NCBI GenBank assembly: GCA_000827325.1
Contig: KN832882.1
Span: 289,050 to 353,049, forward strand
Reading direction: 5' to 3'
Source: Oidiodendron maius Zn
Taxonomy: Eukaryota > Ascomycota > Leotiomycetes > Myxotrichaceae
Length of the DNA stretch: 64,000 bases
Shown: positions 10,341-22,275 of the stretch, piece after piece
How the letters are laid out: every line of letters starts with the position of its first letter
Numbering within the stretch: position 1 is the stretch's first letter
Program-made: the position numbers and the translations under genes
Notes under the pieces: generated by a model
Database searches by the model: none
Told to the model about the DNA's origin: nothing
What the model saw: the letters and a program-made list of their open reading frames with translations, nothing else

Positions 10341-13137
10341 ATGCCGCACATTTCGCGGCGTCAGCGCAAACTAGAGCGTAGGCAGAGTATCAATGACAGC
10401 AGATTCCAGCGCTGTGCGAGGTACTTTCGTACGCGGTATATGACTCCATCCATGTCGCAGCTGCCGCCTGTGACCATCTCGCCCTCCGAGCAAAATGCGA
10501 CGACGATTCCGGCGCCCGCGAGGAGCGATCCATCGGTGCCCGCACCAGCACCAACCCCAGCTCTCACTCCTGGGCCAAAGCGACGCAGCTGTGCAGTATG
10601 CCGTGCCCGAAAGGTGCGCTGTGATAAACTGTCACCCTGTTCAAACTGCCGCCGGGGAAATATTGCTTGCATTCTCCCTTCCTCAGATCGCCCCCCAAGA
10701 TGGGCTCGCCAACTGGAGCGTGCTCCCAGCAATGCAGCATCGAATGCGCCTGCTCGGGTCATGGATAGAGTACGGGAGCTTGAGAGCCTAGTCAAAGAGC
10801 TGAGCGGTCAGCTGGAGCGGTTAAACGGTGCGGCTAGATCGTCGGCTGGTGGATCAACTGGGCCGGGTTCTCCTGAGAGCTCGAGGCAGGATGGCGACAC
10901 AGGCTACCAGGTGGATACATCCCCTCAAACAAATACCGGCAATGTACAGAGTCTATTTGGAAGGCTCGTCCTTCAGGATGCAAATCGAAGTCGTTATGTG
11001 AGCAGCGGCTTTTGGTCGCGAGTCGACGACGAGGTACGCCGCCAGTTATATTCAGCCGTCCATCTTGACTTGATGGCGAGCTAATTTTCACCACAGCTCG
11101 ATGGACTTGATTCCGACTCCTCAGAGGACGAAACCTTGCCGACAACTCAGGAAATCCAGCGAACGCCCTCGGAACGCCATGCATTCTTGTTTCGACACAA
11201 TTTGAGCCCATCCGGCCCTGATCTCCGCGAGTTTCATCCTCTGCCGTCACAAATACCTTTTCTCCTAGATGTATTTTCCGAGAACGTTAATTCCATCATC
11301 CGAATTGTTCATATTCCCACAATTACAAAGATGGTCCGCGATTTGCGCCGGAGTGACAAGGCGGACTTGACACCGGCCAACGAAGCTCTGATGTTCTCGA
11401 TTTACTATGCAGCTGTAACCTCCATGGAGGAAGACGATGTAAGCTCGCATCAGGATTGGAATTTATATCTGACAATGGCCGCAGAGCAGTACTGACACCT
11501 GCGTACAGATCATGGCCAACTTTGGCTTAACCAAAACCGAGCTCAATCTTAAGTACCGTCTTGGCCTGGAACATGCACTTGCCAAGGCCGATTTTCTCAA
11601 CGTCCCTGACCTAGTCCTTGTGCAGGCCTTCACCATCTTTCTAATGCTTGTTCGTCGTCATGATAGCCCTAGGTTCGTGTGGATGATGATGGCCCTCCTC
11701 GTCAGAATGGCCCATGCCCTAGGTTTGCACCGTGATGGGAACCACTTCAAGCACCTAACGCCTTATGAGATCGAAATGCGACGAAGAGTTTGGTGGGCAT
11801 TGTGCATGATGGATATGAGAGCAGCTGAGGACCAAGGGATGGATTATTCGATCGCAAGTGGCAGCTTTGATACGAAACTCCCCCTGAGTATAAACGATGC
11901 AGACATCGGCCCTGAAACAGCCAAGATGCCAGAAGGGCGTGAAGGCATAACTGATATGACTTTTTCACTTGTTTGGTTCGAACTGGGTGATGTCGCGAAG
12001 CAGATGATGGCCAATAGCACCAAGGAAGGCCCGCCCAACATGGAAGAGCAAAACCGTCTTTTAGATGAAATCTATATCAAACTCGATCGAGGTTACCTTC
12101 GATACTCGACAGAGTCGGATAATATTGCGTATTGGGTCGCAGTCATTATTGCGCGACTTATGATGGCTAAGATGACACTCCTTATATACTTGCCACTTCT
12201 CTTTTCTTCCCCTAGCGAGCACTTCTCGAAGAAAGTACAGACCAAGCTCCTAATCGCAGCAATCGAGAACGCGGAATATAATCACGCCCTGAATGCCGAG
12301 GAGGCATGCCGTCACTGGCGCTGGGTCTACCAAACCTATACACATTGGTATGCGATCGTCTACCTCTTGATTGAGATCTCTAGACGTGAATGGTCGCCGC
12401 TCGTTGAAAGGGCATGGGTGGCACTTCATAGCCAGTGGCTGATCCCATCGCAATCCAACGTAGATAAAAACTCACGGATCTGGGTTCCCCTGCGGAAACT
12501 CATAGCCAAGGCCAGAAAACATCGATATGCCGAGCTCGAGCGGCTGAGGCGAGATCCGCAAGCCGCAGAACGGCTTGCAATGGAGGACGAGATAATACCT
12601 ATTCCAGCAAGTCCTGGGCCGTTCCCAACCGGGTCCAACGTTGTCCAGCTCTTTCGTGAAAGATGGCGCCAACTGCTGTCAATGCCAGAAGCGCCTGGAC
12701 AGTCAGGATCAGGGGTTACCAATCCAACCAACCATTCCACCCTCGTTAAGCAACCCAGAATGAACCCCGTACCTCCGTATAGCGTGAGCGACTCAGGATC
12801 CATTACGATCTCTGAGCCAGCATATCTTGGTGCTGATAGATTCCAAACAATTCAGAGTCTACAGAGCGACACTTCTTCAGACTTTCAATCGGCTATGACG
12901 GCGAACGTTCCCAGTGATTTTGCAATCGGGAATATGGGATCACCATATAACGCCCCCTCGGCGGTTCCAACAACATGGTCCATGGGGCCTGAATTTGTTC
13001 CTTGGTTGTGGGCTGATGGGGATCTGTCCGTCGATGTTTTCGCCAACATGGATGTAGATGCGATTAATGTTGACATGGATTTGGATGGTGAGGTGAACTG
13101 GTATAATTGGGTTGAATCTGCCAAGGGTATAATATAG
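10341..13137 (+). CDS. Zn2Cys6 transcription factor with fungal_trans domain
   Basis: Join(10341..11033, 11097..11438, 11509..13137), 887 residues, all three junctions in phase. The binuclear cluster has Cys at 84, 87, 94, 100, 103 and 110 (C-x2-C-x6-C-x5-C-x2-C-x6-C), followed by a Leu-rich linker and coiled coil (VRELESLVKELSGQLERL) for dimerisation. The middle homology region includes FTIFLMLVRRHDSPRF, ALGLHRDGNHFKHL and EMRRRVWWALCMMDMR, the fungal_trans (PF04082) signature. The C-terminal tail is acidic and aromatic (MDVDAINVDMDLDGEVNWYNW), a likely activation region. Introns are 63 and 70 bp with gta(c/a)g donors. It is divergent from the DLH gene and is its most likely regulator, by position only. 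A second Met at 34 could also serve as start. Confidence 0.92.
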
Positions 13138-15296
13138 CGTGAGCTATGGGTTGAGGCGGTAATATGTTCACTCTTGATCTTGGTATTATAGCCGTCTAGT
13201 AGACCACTATATAGCCATATACTGATATCCATTATCAGGGATGTTAAGTAATGCAGTGAAATAAACCCCATCCAGTGATGGAGAAAAGGGTAAGAGGTAA
13301 ATGCGTTATCAACAAAGAAGATGAGAGATATAGGGCAACTATATTGATAGTTGCCACAGTCGATCTTCCTACTCTCTATCTACAGGAGGATATTTCCCGT
13401 TCCTTAAATAGCGGTTGGGTAATGCAATCTGACTCATCATCAAGAGCAGAACCCCAATGTGAAGCCCCTAGCGGCATAGCAAGCCATGACGACACTTAAC
13501 TAGCAACTGTGCTGCGAAGGATAGCTATAAGGACTACTCATGTTGAGTTGCGTACTATATGATGGATAATATAGAAGCACAATAAAAGCATTTGAAAGGC
13601 ACTGGTAAATTAAATGCCTGCATCTTACCTACCCGATTCCTTTGTACCCCAGGCGATTATATTCTTCTAGATTCCTTTAAACCATACTAATAAAGACTAT
13701 GCATATATTGCGAAAGCCATGCTTTGTCTTCTTCTAAAACTTTCAGCCTAGTGGACATAGAGTTTGTCTTTATAGTCTTGATCGTTGACAGATATAACAT
13801 CCATGCTCTGTGCCAGGCAATCCTCTAGCTCCTCTCCATCTAAAGTTTGGGCATCTATACCCAAATAGACTGGAGGACAGACTATCTAGACATCGCTCCC
13901 AGGCTGCGGCCCCAAGTATTTCTCTACGGCACAGTATACACATAAGAGCGATTGCTGTGCACATCTTAACTTAAGTTCAAGGAGAGCTATCAGTATGAAT
14001 AGCACAAAGGTTTCTTAAGTTAATGTAAAGATACTTCATGTATAGAGAAAGTGTTCGATATTAATGAAGAAGGAATCAGCCTCAAGACAAACGCTTCCTT
14101 TATAGATGAGAAGAGCGTCTAGTCACTCTAATACTGGCTTGAATAAGAGCGGTGAATGCTTATCTAAAATACAATTCACAAATTGACCTCCACGATAATA
14201 GCGGGACACCCGTGATTCAAGTTGCCTATAGATTATATGAATCAAACTTTATCCACCATACGCATCCTTGCTTAAGATTACGAGATCTCCTATTACATGT
14301 GAGCTACAGTACGGGATACTAGACTTAAAGGTGACCATGACTTACATTTATTCGTAGTATCCCCTTCAAGCCTAGAAAGTTGAGATATTAGTCGATTGTG
14401 CAACACAATTATAGAAGGCAGTGTCTAATTCTGGCAACTAGGGAGTACCATTGAGAAGAGTTAAATACAACTTCATCTATATCTTATGCTTCGCAAAGCA
14501 GGGCTGGAGTTATCTTTGCCAGCCGCAGTGCATCTGGTACAGTAATCACTTATCTCTTTAGGTTATTGGGGTTAGAGGATAAACCACATCACCATTTCGG
14601 GATATTAGAGTATGAATGCAACACTAGATCTACGAGCTCTATCTACAGCTTAAAATCATTTACCAGCATAATATACGTTACTGCTGATCCCATCAAATGA
14701 CAATACCAAAATGCATGCTTCATGTTGCTGACGTAGCCCTGGACTTAAGTAGCAGAGCAAGGATATTCTATAACTCTCAAAGACAGGTGGCCAGGGATGG
14801 ATATGAATTATATTAAAAGGCGGTTAGAGAGGTGTGCATGTTTTCACTGGTAGAGGTATGACTTCGCTACGTGAGATGGCCGTGAATGAAAGAGAATAGG
14901 CCTAAACCTCCTGGCCTATCATCACTAGTCATATAGGGAGAGCATATCCTCACATTTTATGCACTTGAGGTTAATCAGTCTGGTGGTGGTTACAGATTAT
15001 TAGAGAACACATTTATCGTTTTATTATTGTAACACCTAAAAACCCTGATAGTGAATGCCTAGAAAGCGCTCACAAGGCATACGGACACTTCCCTGAAGAC
15101 TGCCCTTCCGAGGATATTTCGAGCGGTCATATTTGGCTCGATAGGTCCTAGAGTCGTCTCTACTTCAAAGGTTGGTAAACAGCCAGAGACATAGGTCGGT
15201 GATGGCGCCAGTGACGGTGCCAATAACAGTTAGGAGCAGGATATAGTGGAAGCGGTAGAAGCCAGTCCGGGGAGAGCTAGAGTGAGAGTGAGAGGA
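13138..15296. other. 2.1-kb gene-poor stretch
   Basis: AT-rich, stop-dense in all frames, with no domain recognised. It may be old mutated repeat DNA, but no ends or family could be seen. Confidence 0.45.
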
Positions 15297-16612
15297 CTAG
15301 TTGGGGTTTCTCCGCGTAATTTGGGTAGGTGTTAAGGGCGCGGTAGCCATTCTGGTTGCTGGTATACGCCTGCGTGAGGTATTATTGCCAGGAGAAATGG
15401 AGCACAGCAAAGAGTTCCCGTCGTATCCCAGTAAAACGTCCTTCACGTCCTGGTAGAATGTTCCGTTAGGTCCGACATTATTCTCCGCTGCAGTTGCTTC
15501 CCATATCATAATTCCTCCAAAGTTTGCCTTGCAATAGTATGCTTTGACCAAGCTCGACATTTCAGTAGTATTAAGATAAAAGTCGGAGGATGGATCCGCG
15601 GTCGCTGGTGCTCCCGGTAGTCCGATGTAGAGCTTCGCATTAGCACTAGCTGTACCGGAAAGAAAATCAGCCCAAGTATCATAACTGAAGCCGCTAGCGG
15701 CTTCAATTCCCGTTAACAAGTAGTTTTGATTGGCATTAGCCCAGTTGCGTGCTGAACACTGAGGAGTATTGTAGTATTGTATCCAGATGATATCGAACTG
15801 CGTGCTAGTAATCATGCTTCCCATATTTGCGTCTGGTACAATACATTGCGGGGCACCAGTAATGATTTTTGGCTTATTAGCTCCGACAAAATTACTGCGG
15901 AGTCTCTGAACCATAGCAATATACCCGGCTTCATTGTCTGGCATGTCAATTTCAGCACGCGCTTAGAAGATTGACGATTTTCTTACCTGTTGACGGAACT
16001 TGAATGTCAAAATCGAAACCATCCACTTCAACTGATTGATTGTTGGGTCCGTCAAACGGACGAGGAAGACCGCTATCTAGCCACTCTTGTGTTCGTGGCC
16101 CGAAAGCGCCCCATAAGAAATCGGCAAAGGCTTCACCGTTTTCAGTGCCAGTTAGCTGATACCCCGTTGTCCCTCCTCCTAAAGATAATAGAATTTTCTT
16201 TCCGTAGACGGTTTGACAGACAGGAATGTCAGCAATAAGCTGTGGGCATTCTGATTGGAGCTGGTTTAATGCCGAATCATTTCCAGGACCTTTATAGACG
16301 TAACTCCCGCCCCAGCACTGGTTCCCGAAGTTTGTGCCAGGGAACCCATTTCCTTGCTCTGGAAATATGTCAACAAAAGCAAGAGGTATTATGTCCACAG
16401 AAGCCTGTTGACAGAAATGAAGAAGGCGTTGTTGACCGGGTCCCTGACCCTATTTCTCAATGTGAGTGGAGAGTAAATATCACACTTTAAGGAAATAGAC
16501 ATACCCAGTACAATGCTACGCTAGATCTTGCATTTACCGTATAATTAGCTCTAGAATGACTGATGAAAAATAAGGGGAGAGCGATAATAACAAATGATCG
16601 AAACCAACCCAT
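15297..16612 (-). CDS. GH18 class III chitinase-like protein with Glu-to-Gln at the catalytic position
   Basis: Complement(15297..15937, 15987..16449, 16505..16612), 403 residues. Exon 1 encodes a signal peptide (MGWFRSFVIIALPLFFISHS) and VALYW; exon 2 opens with GQGPGQQRLLHFC, recreating the WGQ start of class III chitinases. Then VDIIPLAFVDIF, KILLSLGGG and the catalytic strand VDGFDFDIQ (residues 178-186), and later GGIMIWEA. Introns are 55 bp (gtatgt...aatag) and 49 bp (gtaaga...ccag), both in phase. Family members hydrolyse chitin with a DxxDxDxE motif; here the final Glu is Gln186 (codon 16002-16000), which should abolish or greatly weaken hydrolysis. It could be a chitin-binding lectin-like protein or a decaying enzyme. 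The rest of the frame is intact, which favours a retained role. Confidence 0.88.
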
Positions 16613-16847
16613 TCTGCAAACAGAGGAGTCTGAGGCGAAACAATATGATAGTTCTAGAATACGAGAGGGTTACAGGCACACTTATAACAAGCTGGCAAAT
16701 TTATTACATTTGATAGGCAATCGGAATGACAGTTGGGGCAACAGTTGGAAATAGAAACGGATATATAATAATTGAACTATGTAAGAACTATGAATCCCTA
16801 TTGGCTGTATGTTCGCCACCAACAAATGCGTGGGAACAATTATATTA

Positions 16848-17642
16848 CTAAAGAACCCAGAAAAGAAGGCTCAGCCATGCACCCGCGGCCACCCCAGTTA
16901 ATCCCATCCCTCCAAAACTCGACCGGACGGCCAGGCTAGAGCTGTTCATGGGTGCGGTACAATTACTGGACCAAGCTGGAGGTGCGGTGATGCATGAGAG
17001 GTACGCTGACATGCTCGATGCCATGGCTACCTGAATAGCGCAGGGGTTCGCTGGCGGCGGTGGCTCTGAAATAACTGCGCAGGCATCGCGATTATTGTAC
17101 TCTATAGGGTCTAAAATTGGTAAAGTCCCGGTTATATTGAAGGTAACGTTTTGCGCTGGACATGTATCTGGGCTAGTGACTAGGCTGGGCTGCTGCGCGC
17201 CGTTCTTGATTGTGAACCTGGTGTAATTGCTCGCGATGCTCAAACCTGGCTTGGCGAAGCCGCCGAAACTTCCCGAGCAGTTGCCAGAATAAAGTGTCCA
17301 GAGGACACTGTAGGAGCCTTCTATGCTGCTAAGGTAGCTGGTGCCCAGGACAACAAAGTATGGGTCGGTCGAGAAATTGGCCCATGTCAGGTCGACCAGA
17401 CCACCCGTGAGCAAGCCACCGGTACTTCCTAACCTCTCGAGGGACCATTCAATATTTAGTAGAAGCGGCACCGCAGCCTGAGGGTTCTGGATGGCAAAGA
17501 CAATAGGAAAAAAAGGCACCGGTGCGTAGGTGTCGTTGAGCGGGAAGACAACATCGAACTCGACCGTTGCCGGGTAAGTCTGCGCGGCCGAGCCGCATGC
17601 CAGGAGAAGGAGTATCAGACTTATGAGACAAGCAAGTAACAT
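16848..17642 (-). CDS. Secreted DUF7136-like protein, copy 1
   Basis: 264 residues in one exon. A signal peptide (MLLACLISLILLLLACGSA) is followed by YPATVEFDVVFPLNDTYAP and PIVFAIQNPQ, the hallmark of a fungal secreted family I know as DUF7136. Many N-x-S/T sites are present, and the protein ends in a hydrophobic tail (GVAAGAWLSLLFWVL) after a small-residue stretch, as in GPI-anchored wall proteins. Function unknown. It is one of two tandem copies about 971 bp apart that also share downstream non-coding sequence, so the duplication unit includes flanking DNA. Confidence 0.8.
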   Translation of the reverse strand: MLLACLISLILLLLACGSAAQTYPATVEFDVVFPLNDTYAPVPFFPIVFAIQNPQAAVPLLLNIEWSLERLGSTGGLLTGGLVDLTWANFSTDPYFVVLGTSYLSSIEGSYSVLWTLYSGNCSGSFGGFAKPGLSIASNYTRFTIKNGAQQPSLVTSPDTCPAQNVTFNITGTLPILDPIEYNNRDACAVISEPPPPANPCAIQVAMASSMSAYLSCITAPPAWSSNCTAPMNSSSLAVRSSFGGMGLTGVAAGAWLSLLFWVL

Positions 17643-17818
17643 GGTTAAGTCGTGTGTTTGCCTTTGTTGCCTTTTTATTTTATAGGCAGTTGGAATAACG
17701 GTTAAATAACAGTTGGAGATAGGAACGGATATATAATAATTAAACTATATATAGACTATAAATCCCTATTGGCTAGCTGTATGTTCGCCACCAACACTGC
17801 ATGAGAACAATTATATTA

Positions 17819-18616
17819 CTAAAGAACCCAGAAAAGAAGGCTCAGCCATAAACACGTGGCTACCCAAGTTAACCCCATCCCTCCAAAACTCGATCGGATG
17901 GCTAGGCTAGAACTGTTCACTGTCGAAGTACAGTTTCCGGACCAAATCGGATATGCAGTGACACATGGTAGAATTGCTGACATGCTGGACGCCATAACAT
18001 CGTCCACCTGAATAGCGCAGGGGTTCGCTGGCGGGGGTGGCTCCTCTGCAACAACTGCGCAGATATCCCTTTCACCGTATTCTGCAGCGCCACTAACCGG
18101 CAAAGTTCCGGTCACATTAAAGGTAACGTTTTGCGCTGGACATGTATCTGAGCTAGTGACTAGGCTGGGCTGCTGCGCGCCGTTCTTGATTGTGAACCTA
18201 GTGTGATTGCTAGCGACGCCTGAGCCCAGCTTGGTGCCACCTAAGCTTTCAGAGCAGTTGCCTGAATAAAGCGTCCAGAGGAGACTGAAGACGCCTTCTG
18301 TGTTGTTAAGTGTAGTAGTGCTCATGACAACGAAGTACGGGTTGGTCGAGAAATTAATCCATGGGAGGTCGCCGAAGCCGCCCGCGAGCCAGTCACCGGA
18401 GCTCCCTACCCTCCCGAGGTACCATTCGATACTAAGCGTGAGCGGCACTGAAGCTTGGGGGTTCTGGATAGCGAAGACGATGGGGAAAAGAGCCGCCGGC
18501 GCGTAGGTGTCATTGAGAGGGAAAACGACGTCGAACTCCACGGTAGCTGGGTAAGTCTGCGCCGAGCCGCATGCCAGGAGAAGGAATATCAGGCTCACAA
18601 GACAAGCAAGTAACAT
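17819..18616 (-). CDS. Secreted DUF7136-like protein, copy 2
   Basis: 265 residues, paralogue of the gene just downstream. The frame is open further up to 18727, but the start at 18616 matches the signal peptide of the paralogue (MLLACLVSLIFLLLACGSA). YPATVEFDVVFPLNDTYAP, PIVFAIQNPQ and NGAQQPSLVTS are shared word for word; differences concentrate in the middle and near the C terminus (an extra DD before VMASSMSA). A C-terminal hydrophobic tail is kept, so GPI anchoring is likely for both. The two copies have diverged at the protein level without losing frame, which suggests both are used. Confidence 0.8.
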   Translation of the reverse strand: MLLACLVSLIFLLLACGSAQTYPATVEFDVVFPLNDTYAPAALFPIVFAIQNPQASVPLTLSIEWYLGRVGSSGDWLAGGFGDLPWINFSTNPYFVVMSTTTLNNTEGVFSLLWTLYSGNCSESLGGTKLGSGVASNHTRFTIKNGAQQPSLVTSSDTCPAQNVTFNVTGTLPVSGAAEYGERDICAVVAEEPPPPANPCAIQVDDVMASSMSAILPCVTAYPIWSGNCTSTVNSSSLAIRSSFGGMGLTWVATCLWLSLLFWVL

Positions 18617-21600
18617 AATTGAGTCTTGTGGTTGCCCTTGTTGCTTTCCTCCCGGGTAGCTTCTTTGAGATATGGCTTGGAGAAGGGGCGCAACAGAAGG
18701 GAAGAGGTATAAGCGCAATGGCAACAATTATATCGTTGGCAGCCACCAATGCTTGGCGGGAACGAATAAAACCCTAGAAGGTTGCGGCGCCGAGTCACAA
18801 AAGTACCACGAACGTTACACAATTGTCGATACCCCGCTCCATTCGAAATACGGGCTTAGGCATAGCACAAGGCACCAGGCAATAATTACAACCCCGCCTT
18901 ACTTTTCATTTACTCAGCCTCTTTTTGTGTCGTCCGACTTGAACGTCGGACATGATCACATTTGGAATGTGATGCCGAAACGAACTGCAATAGGACTGCA
19001 ATGCAGTTGGAAAATGGGCCGGACCCTTTATTATGTTCCGGCAGGGGCCTTGAATCTAGCTCTCTAAGTTTTAGCTTCCGATCCAATCACATCGTAGCAA
19101 GGGTTCGAAAAGATTGGAACTTTAGTCGCAGTTTGCGGACACTGATTGATGGAAGCTAGAGGAATATGTTTATCTCTTATTTGTAAGCAATGCTCACAGA
19201 TTCGAAGATGACTTGATTTATGGAATGCGGGTTCATAATCTAGAGTTAGAAGTTAAACTCTCCATCGTCTTATTCAATTCCAATTCTTACGATAGCCAGG
19301 CACAAGCCAGCACGAAGTATATCTCACAGTTAGATTCGAGTGCTAGGAATTACAACAGGAGACGCCAGCAGCGGTAGCAGTGTTCTACATTGGTGACCGG
19401 GGACTACTAGTGCAGAGTTTACTACAGTTGTTGGTCATTCCTTTTTAACTTAGCATAGGGCTTGGCGTAGGGCTTGGCGCAGGGCGACAATGCCGCTTCT
19501 AGACGAAGTTACAGTTGATATACGAGTTAGCACGCGTGTGCTTCCAATCGGACCAAAGCAAACGTACGTAGATGCCTACTAAGAAGCACAGGTGCTTTCA
19601 ACCGTGGGATTCCAAGCATCGACGTTGGCGAGGCTTTTGTCTTGCGCAGATGCAGTCGTTTCTTATTGGTCACCAGTTGTGACGAGGTAAAGAAGCTGCA
19701 GCTAGCCGCCGTTCCAGCCTGCTCGGTGTAAGGACCGTACTTCTATTGGTGACAAAAGGTAGCTAGACTAATAGTTCCTGTGGAAGACATATTGACGGTT
19801 GAAAAGACAGTGCAGCCGCCATCCAACCAACGTAAAGCAGTTGATGCTAGGATTCAGGACCTCGGCGTTTGTCACAGTGAGACGCCAAGAGCTGACAACA
19901 GAGTCACATGTACCTCTATTGCCTGTGGCCATGGAATAGCTGCATTAGACTATCCGCCACAGGTTCAGGGATGGAGAGTCAGGCATCCGCTATGTGGTGA
20001 TCAGTGTTGGAAGGAGGGCAAGGCAAAATGAGAGCATGAATGCCGCGTTTATTTGTCAAGGGGACAGTACAGAGAATCGAAACCAATAAATTCAGAGTTA
20101 AGATTGAGTGAACTGTACAGTAAAAGGCGAAATGAGTGTCGCTGAATTTTAGTTAATTATTTTAAGAAGGGTCCATTTCCAGACTCTTGTGGCTGTGCAC
20201 CAGCTGCGGTCGGCTGTTCTCTCATCACGCTTCCTATCTTTTTCTCCTCGTCCTTCCTTTTCCTACCCCTACGTAATATGAAATGTGTGTGTATAAGCAT
20301 TTTGTTACAGTACTATGCAGTACTCCTTTCTTTCTTTTATATCTTAATCTCTTACAATAGCTAAATATAAAGTATTCTACTACTGTACTATATGTTGCAG
20401 GGAGGTTTGGTAAGGGTGCGCAGGTCGTAATCAAGGGTGTAAAAGCAGTATATTGAGGAATCTAGCTGAGTGCAACTTGAAGAACAACTGAGGACTCGAT
20501 ACAGGTGCAAAGCCTTCAATATATAGACCTCGAGAGGCCCGTACACATATGTGTACGATATGTGAACACACAACTGTGTTCACACTAGTGTGTGTTCAGT
20601 ATGATGTGTGCCTGAGGCCCCCACATGGCAACACTATATATACTTTACTTCGACTGGCAAAGTCACACTCCTACCTGTACATGATGCCAGCTATATACCT
20701 GTGGTTGTATTATTATCGTAGAGCTGACGAGAGATTCGTGCATTTAATAGAGTTAATGTCTAAGGCGCTATGGTCGTACGCAAAGGACAGCTATGAAGAT
20801 GAAATGATCAGAACTTTCGTGTCTATCAGATTATATGACAGGTATATTTCGGGGAGACTATCGGTTCAACTGTGGGATACTCCCCCGCCATTTACGCGCT
20901 GTCGTGTCCACCAACAAGCCTTTCTAATGGTGTCATACCTTCAACTGTCAATATCATCTTCTTGAAGGTAGCCTGAGAGACATCGATGCTCAGACTCTCG
21001 GCGGCCACCTTAAGTGTATGAGCATATTCCCGACGCCGCTCAGAGACTGCCGTAGCGTTGGTCCAGAACAGAACTTGCTGTCGTTCATGCTCTACAAGGT
21101 ACTTCTTAGTCAAAGGTAAAGTGCCTGCTGTTGCTTTACGCTCGGTATGTTCAGGAGGAGCAGCCGCTGGCGTATCGGCCGGAACATCGGCTTGACTGGA
21201 TTTGAAGATTACTCGAGCAGGGACCAAGTTATTAGGCTGTTGGCTACTGCCACCAAAGTATCAGCATGACTTGATGACTTGATGGGTGATTGCTAGGCAT
21301 TATGTACTTTGGAAATGGGGTAACAGAAAGTTAGGGGATATCATGGTCCTGGCATAGATGTAGATTATGCATGGCAAGGGGGAAAGGGACTTCTCGGCTC
21401 AAGAGATCTTTTTACCGTTTAGAGGAATCTTGGATCCGAATCTCCTGGCCACATATGTCCAGCGGCTCTGTCTTGACACCCGCCATCGCGCGAGGCAATG
21501 TTTTCCGGCCCTTGACGGAGGCACAAGCTTGATAGAGGGGCGAGAGCGACGTCTCGGGCAAAACACAATGGCCGAATCCACGAGATGCGATGAAGAATTT

Positions 21601-22275
21601 CGATGCCAGCCGTTCCAAAGAAGTGAACAGATCGTACCTCGACCGTGGAAAAGTCATTCTTCAAGGCATCCGTGGGAATGGCGCCCGATATATACGCTCG
21701 CACGGGAAGCGGACTCTTTGCACATTTTCAAAGAAAACGGACATTGAGCGCACGCCCATTCGCTGGCCCGAGGGCTGTCCAAAGAGCATCCAGGGGCATC
21801 TTCTTCCTTTGGGGATTCTTGCCACGAATTACTTGCACAGAGTAATACGTTAGTTACGGCGAGGTGGCGATCACATCTCACATCCCTGCGCATGCCGTCC
21901 ATTTGGGAGGAGCGAAGGGCGCCACCAAGTGTAAATTGCACTGAAAGATGCAGCAGGGAGAAAGAATGCTTTGTATTAATGGCGCAGACAGGATGAGTCT
22001 GTTAATAGCTTAGCGTGTGCAATTGCACTCTTATGTGCAACAACTAACCTTTTTCTGCCTGGGCTGTCCGAAGCCGGTTAGATGCACAACAGGGTGTCAA
22101 TCCGAGTCGTAAGGTGGCGACGTATTATCCGAACCAACACATACACACACTTAATCAACCTGATTACGAAGTACAAATTGCCATTTCTGCGTAATACACG
22201 TGCGCCGCAACAAGAACGTCACGAAAGCTTAAGCAACTACATATGTGAACTTGATATCAGAACCATCGACTCATC
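18617..22275. other. 3.7-kb gene-poor stretch with weak coding-like patches
   Basis: No gene can be named. Minus-strand frames at 20892-21227 (111 residues, Lys/Ala-rich, FKKMILTVEGMTPLERLVGG near its end) and 21412-21941 look somewhat protein-like but match nothing I know. Around 19450-19480 the short word agggcttggcg(t/c) is repeated. 19400-19780 contains several copies of the word ttggtgac/ttggtcac. A nested palindrome block is listed separately. Confidence 0.4.
20534..20620. repeat. nested palindromes between 7-bp direct repeats
   Basis: gtacacatatgtgtac (20541-20556) is a perfect 16-bp palindrome. gaacacaca (20564-20572) pairs with tgtgtgttc (20589-20597), with a further 12-bp palindrome cacactagtgtg (20581-20592) overlapping the right arm. 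The block is bracketed by gaggccc at 20534-20540 and 20614-20620, which could be a target-site duplication around a 73-bp insert. Confidence 0.7.

Larger units (their letters stand above)
16739..18660. repeat. tandem gene duplication, two units of about 0.97 kb
   Basis: The sequence from acagttggaaatagaaacgg (about 16741) through the first gene recurs from about 17709 through the second. Both copies share the 3' flank (ctattggctg...ttcgccaccaac, then aaagaacccagaaaagaagg). Divergence is clear but moderate, and greater inside the coding part. Confidence 0.85.

Noticed and set aside
9086-18616. Secondary-metabolite gene cluster
   Set aside because: There is a regulator, a hydrolase and, farther off, an MFS gene, but no PKS, NRPS, terpene cyclase or P450 in the window.
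19400-19780. LTR-like or primer-site remnant around the repeated ttggtgac words
   Set aside because: No second LTR, no coding domain and no clear ends could be found.
21367-21941. Overlapping open frames on both strands as a gene
   Set aside because: No domain, no consistent splice sites and no preference between strands.
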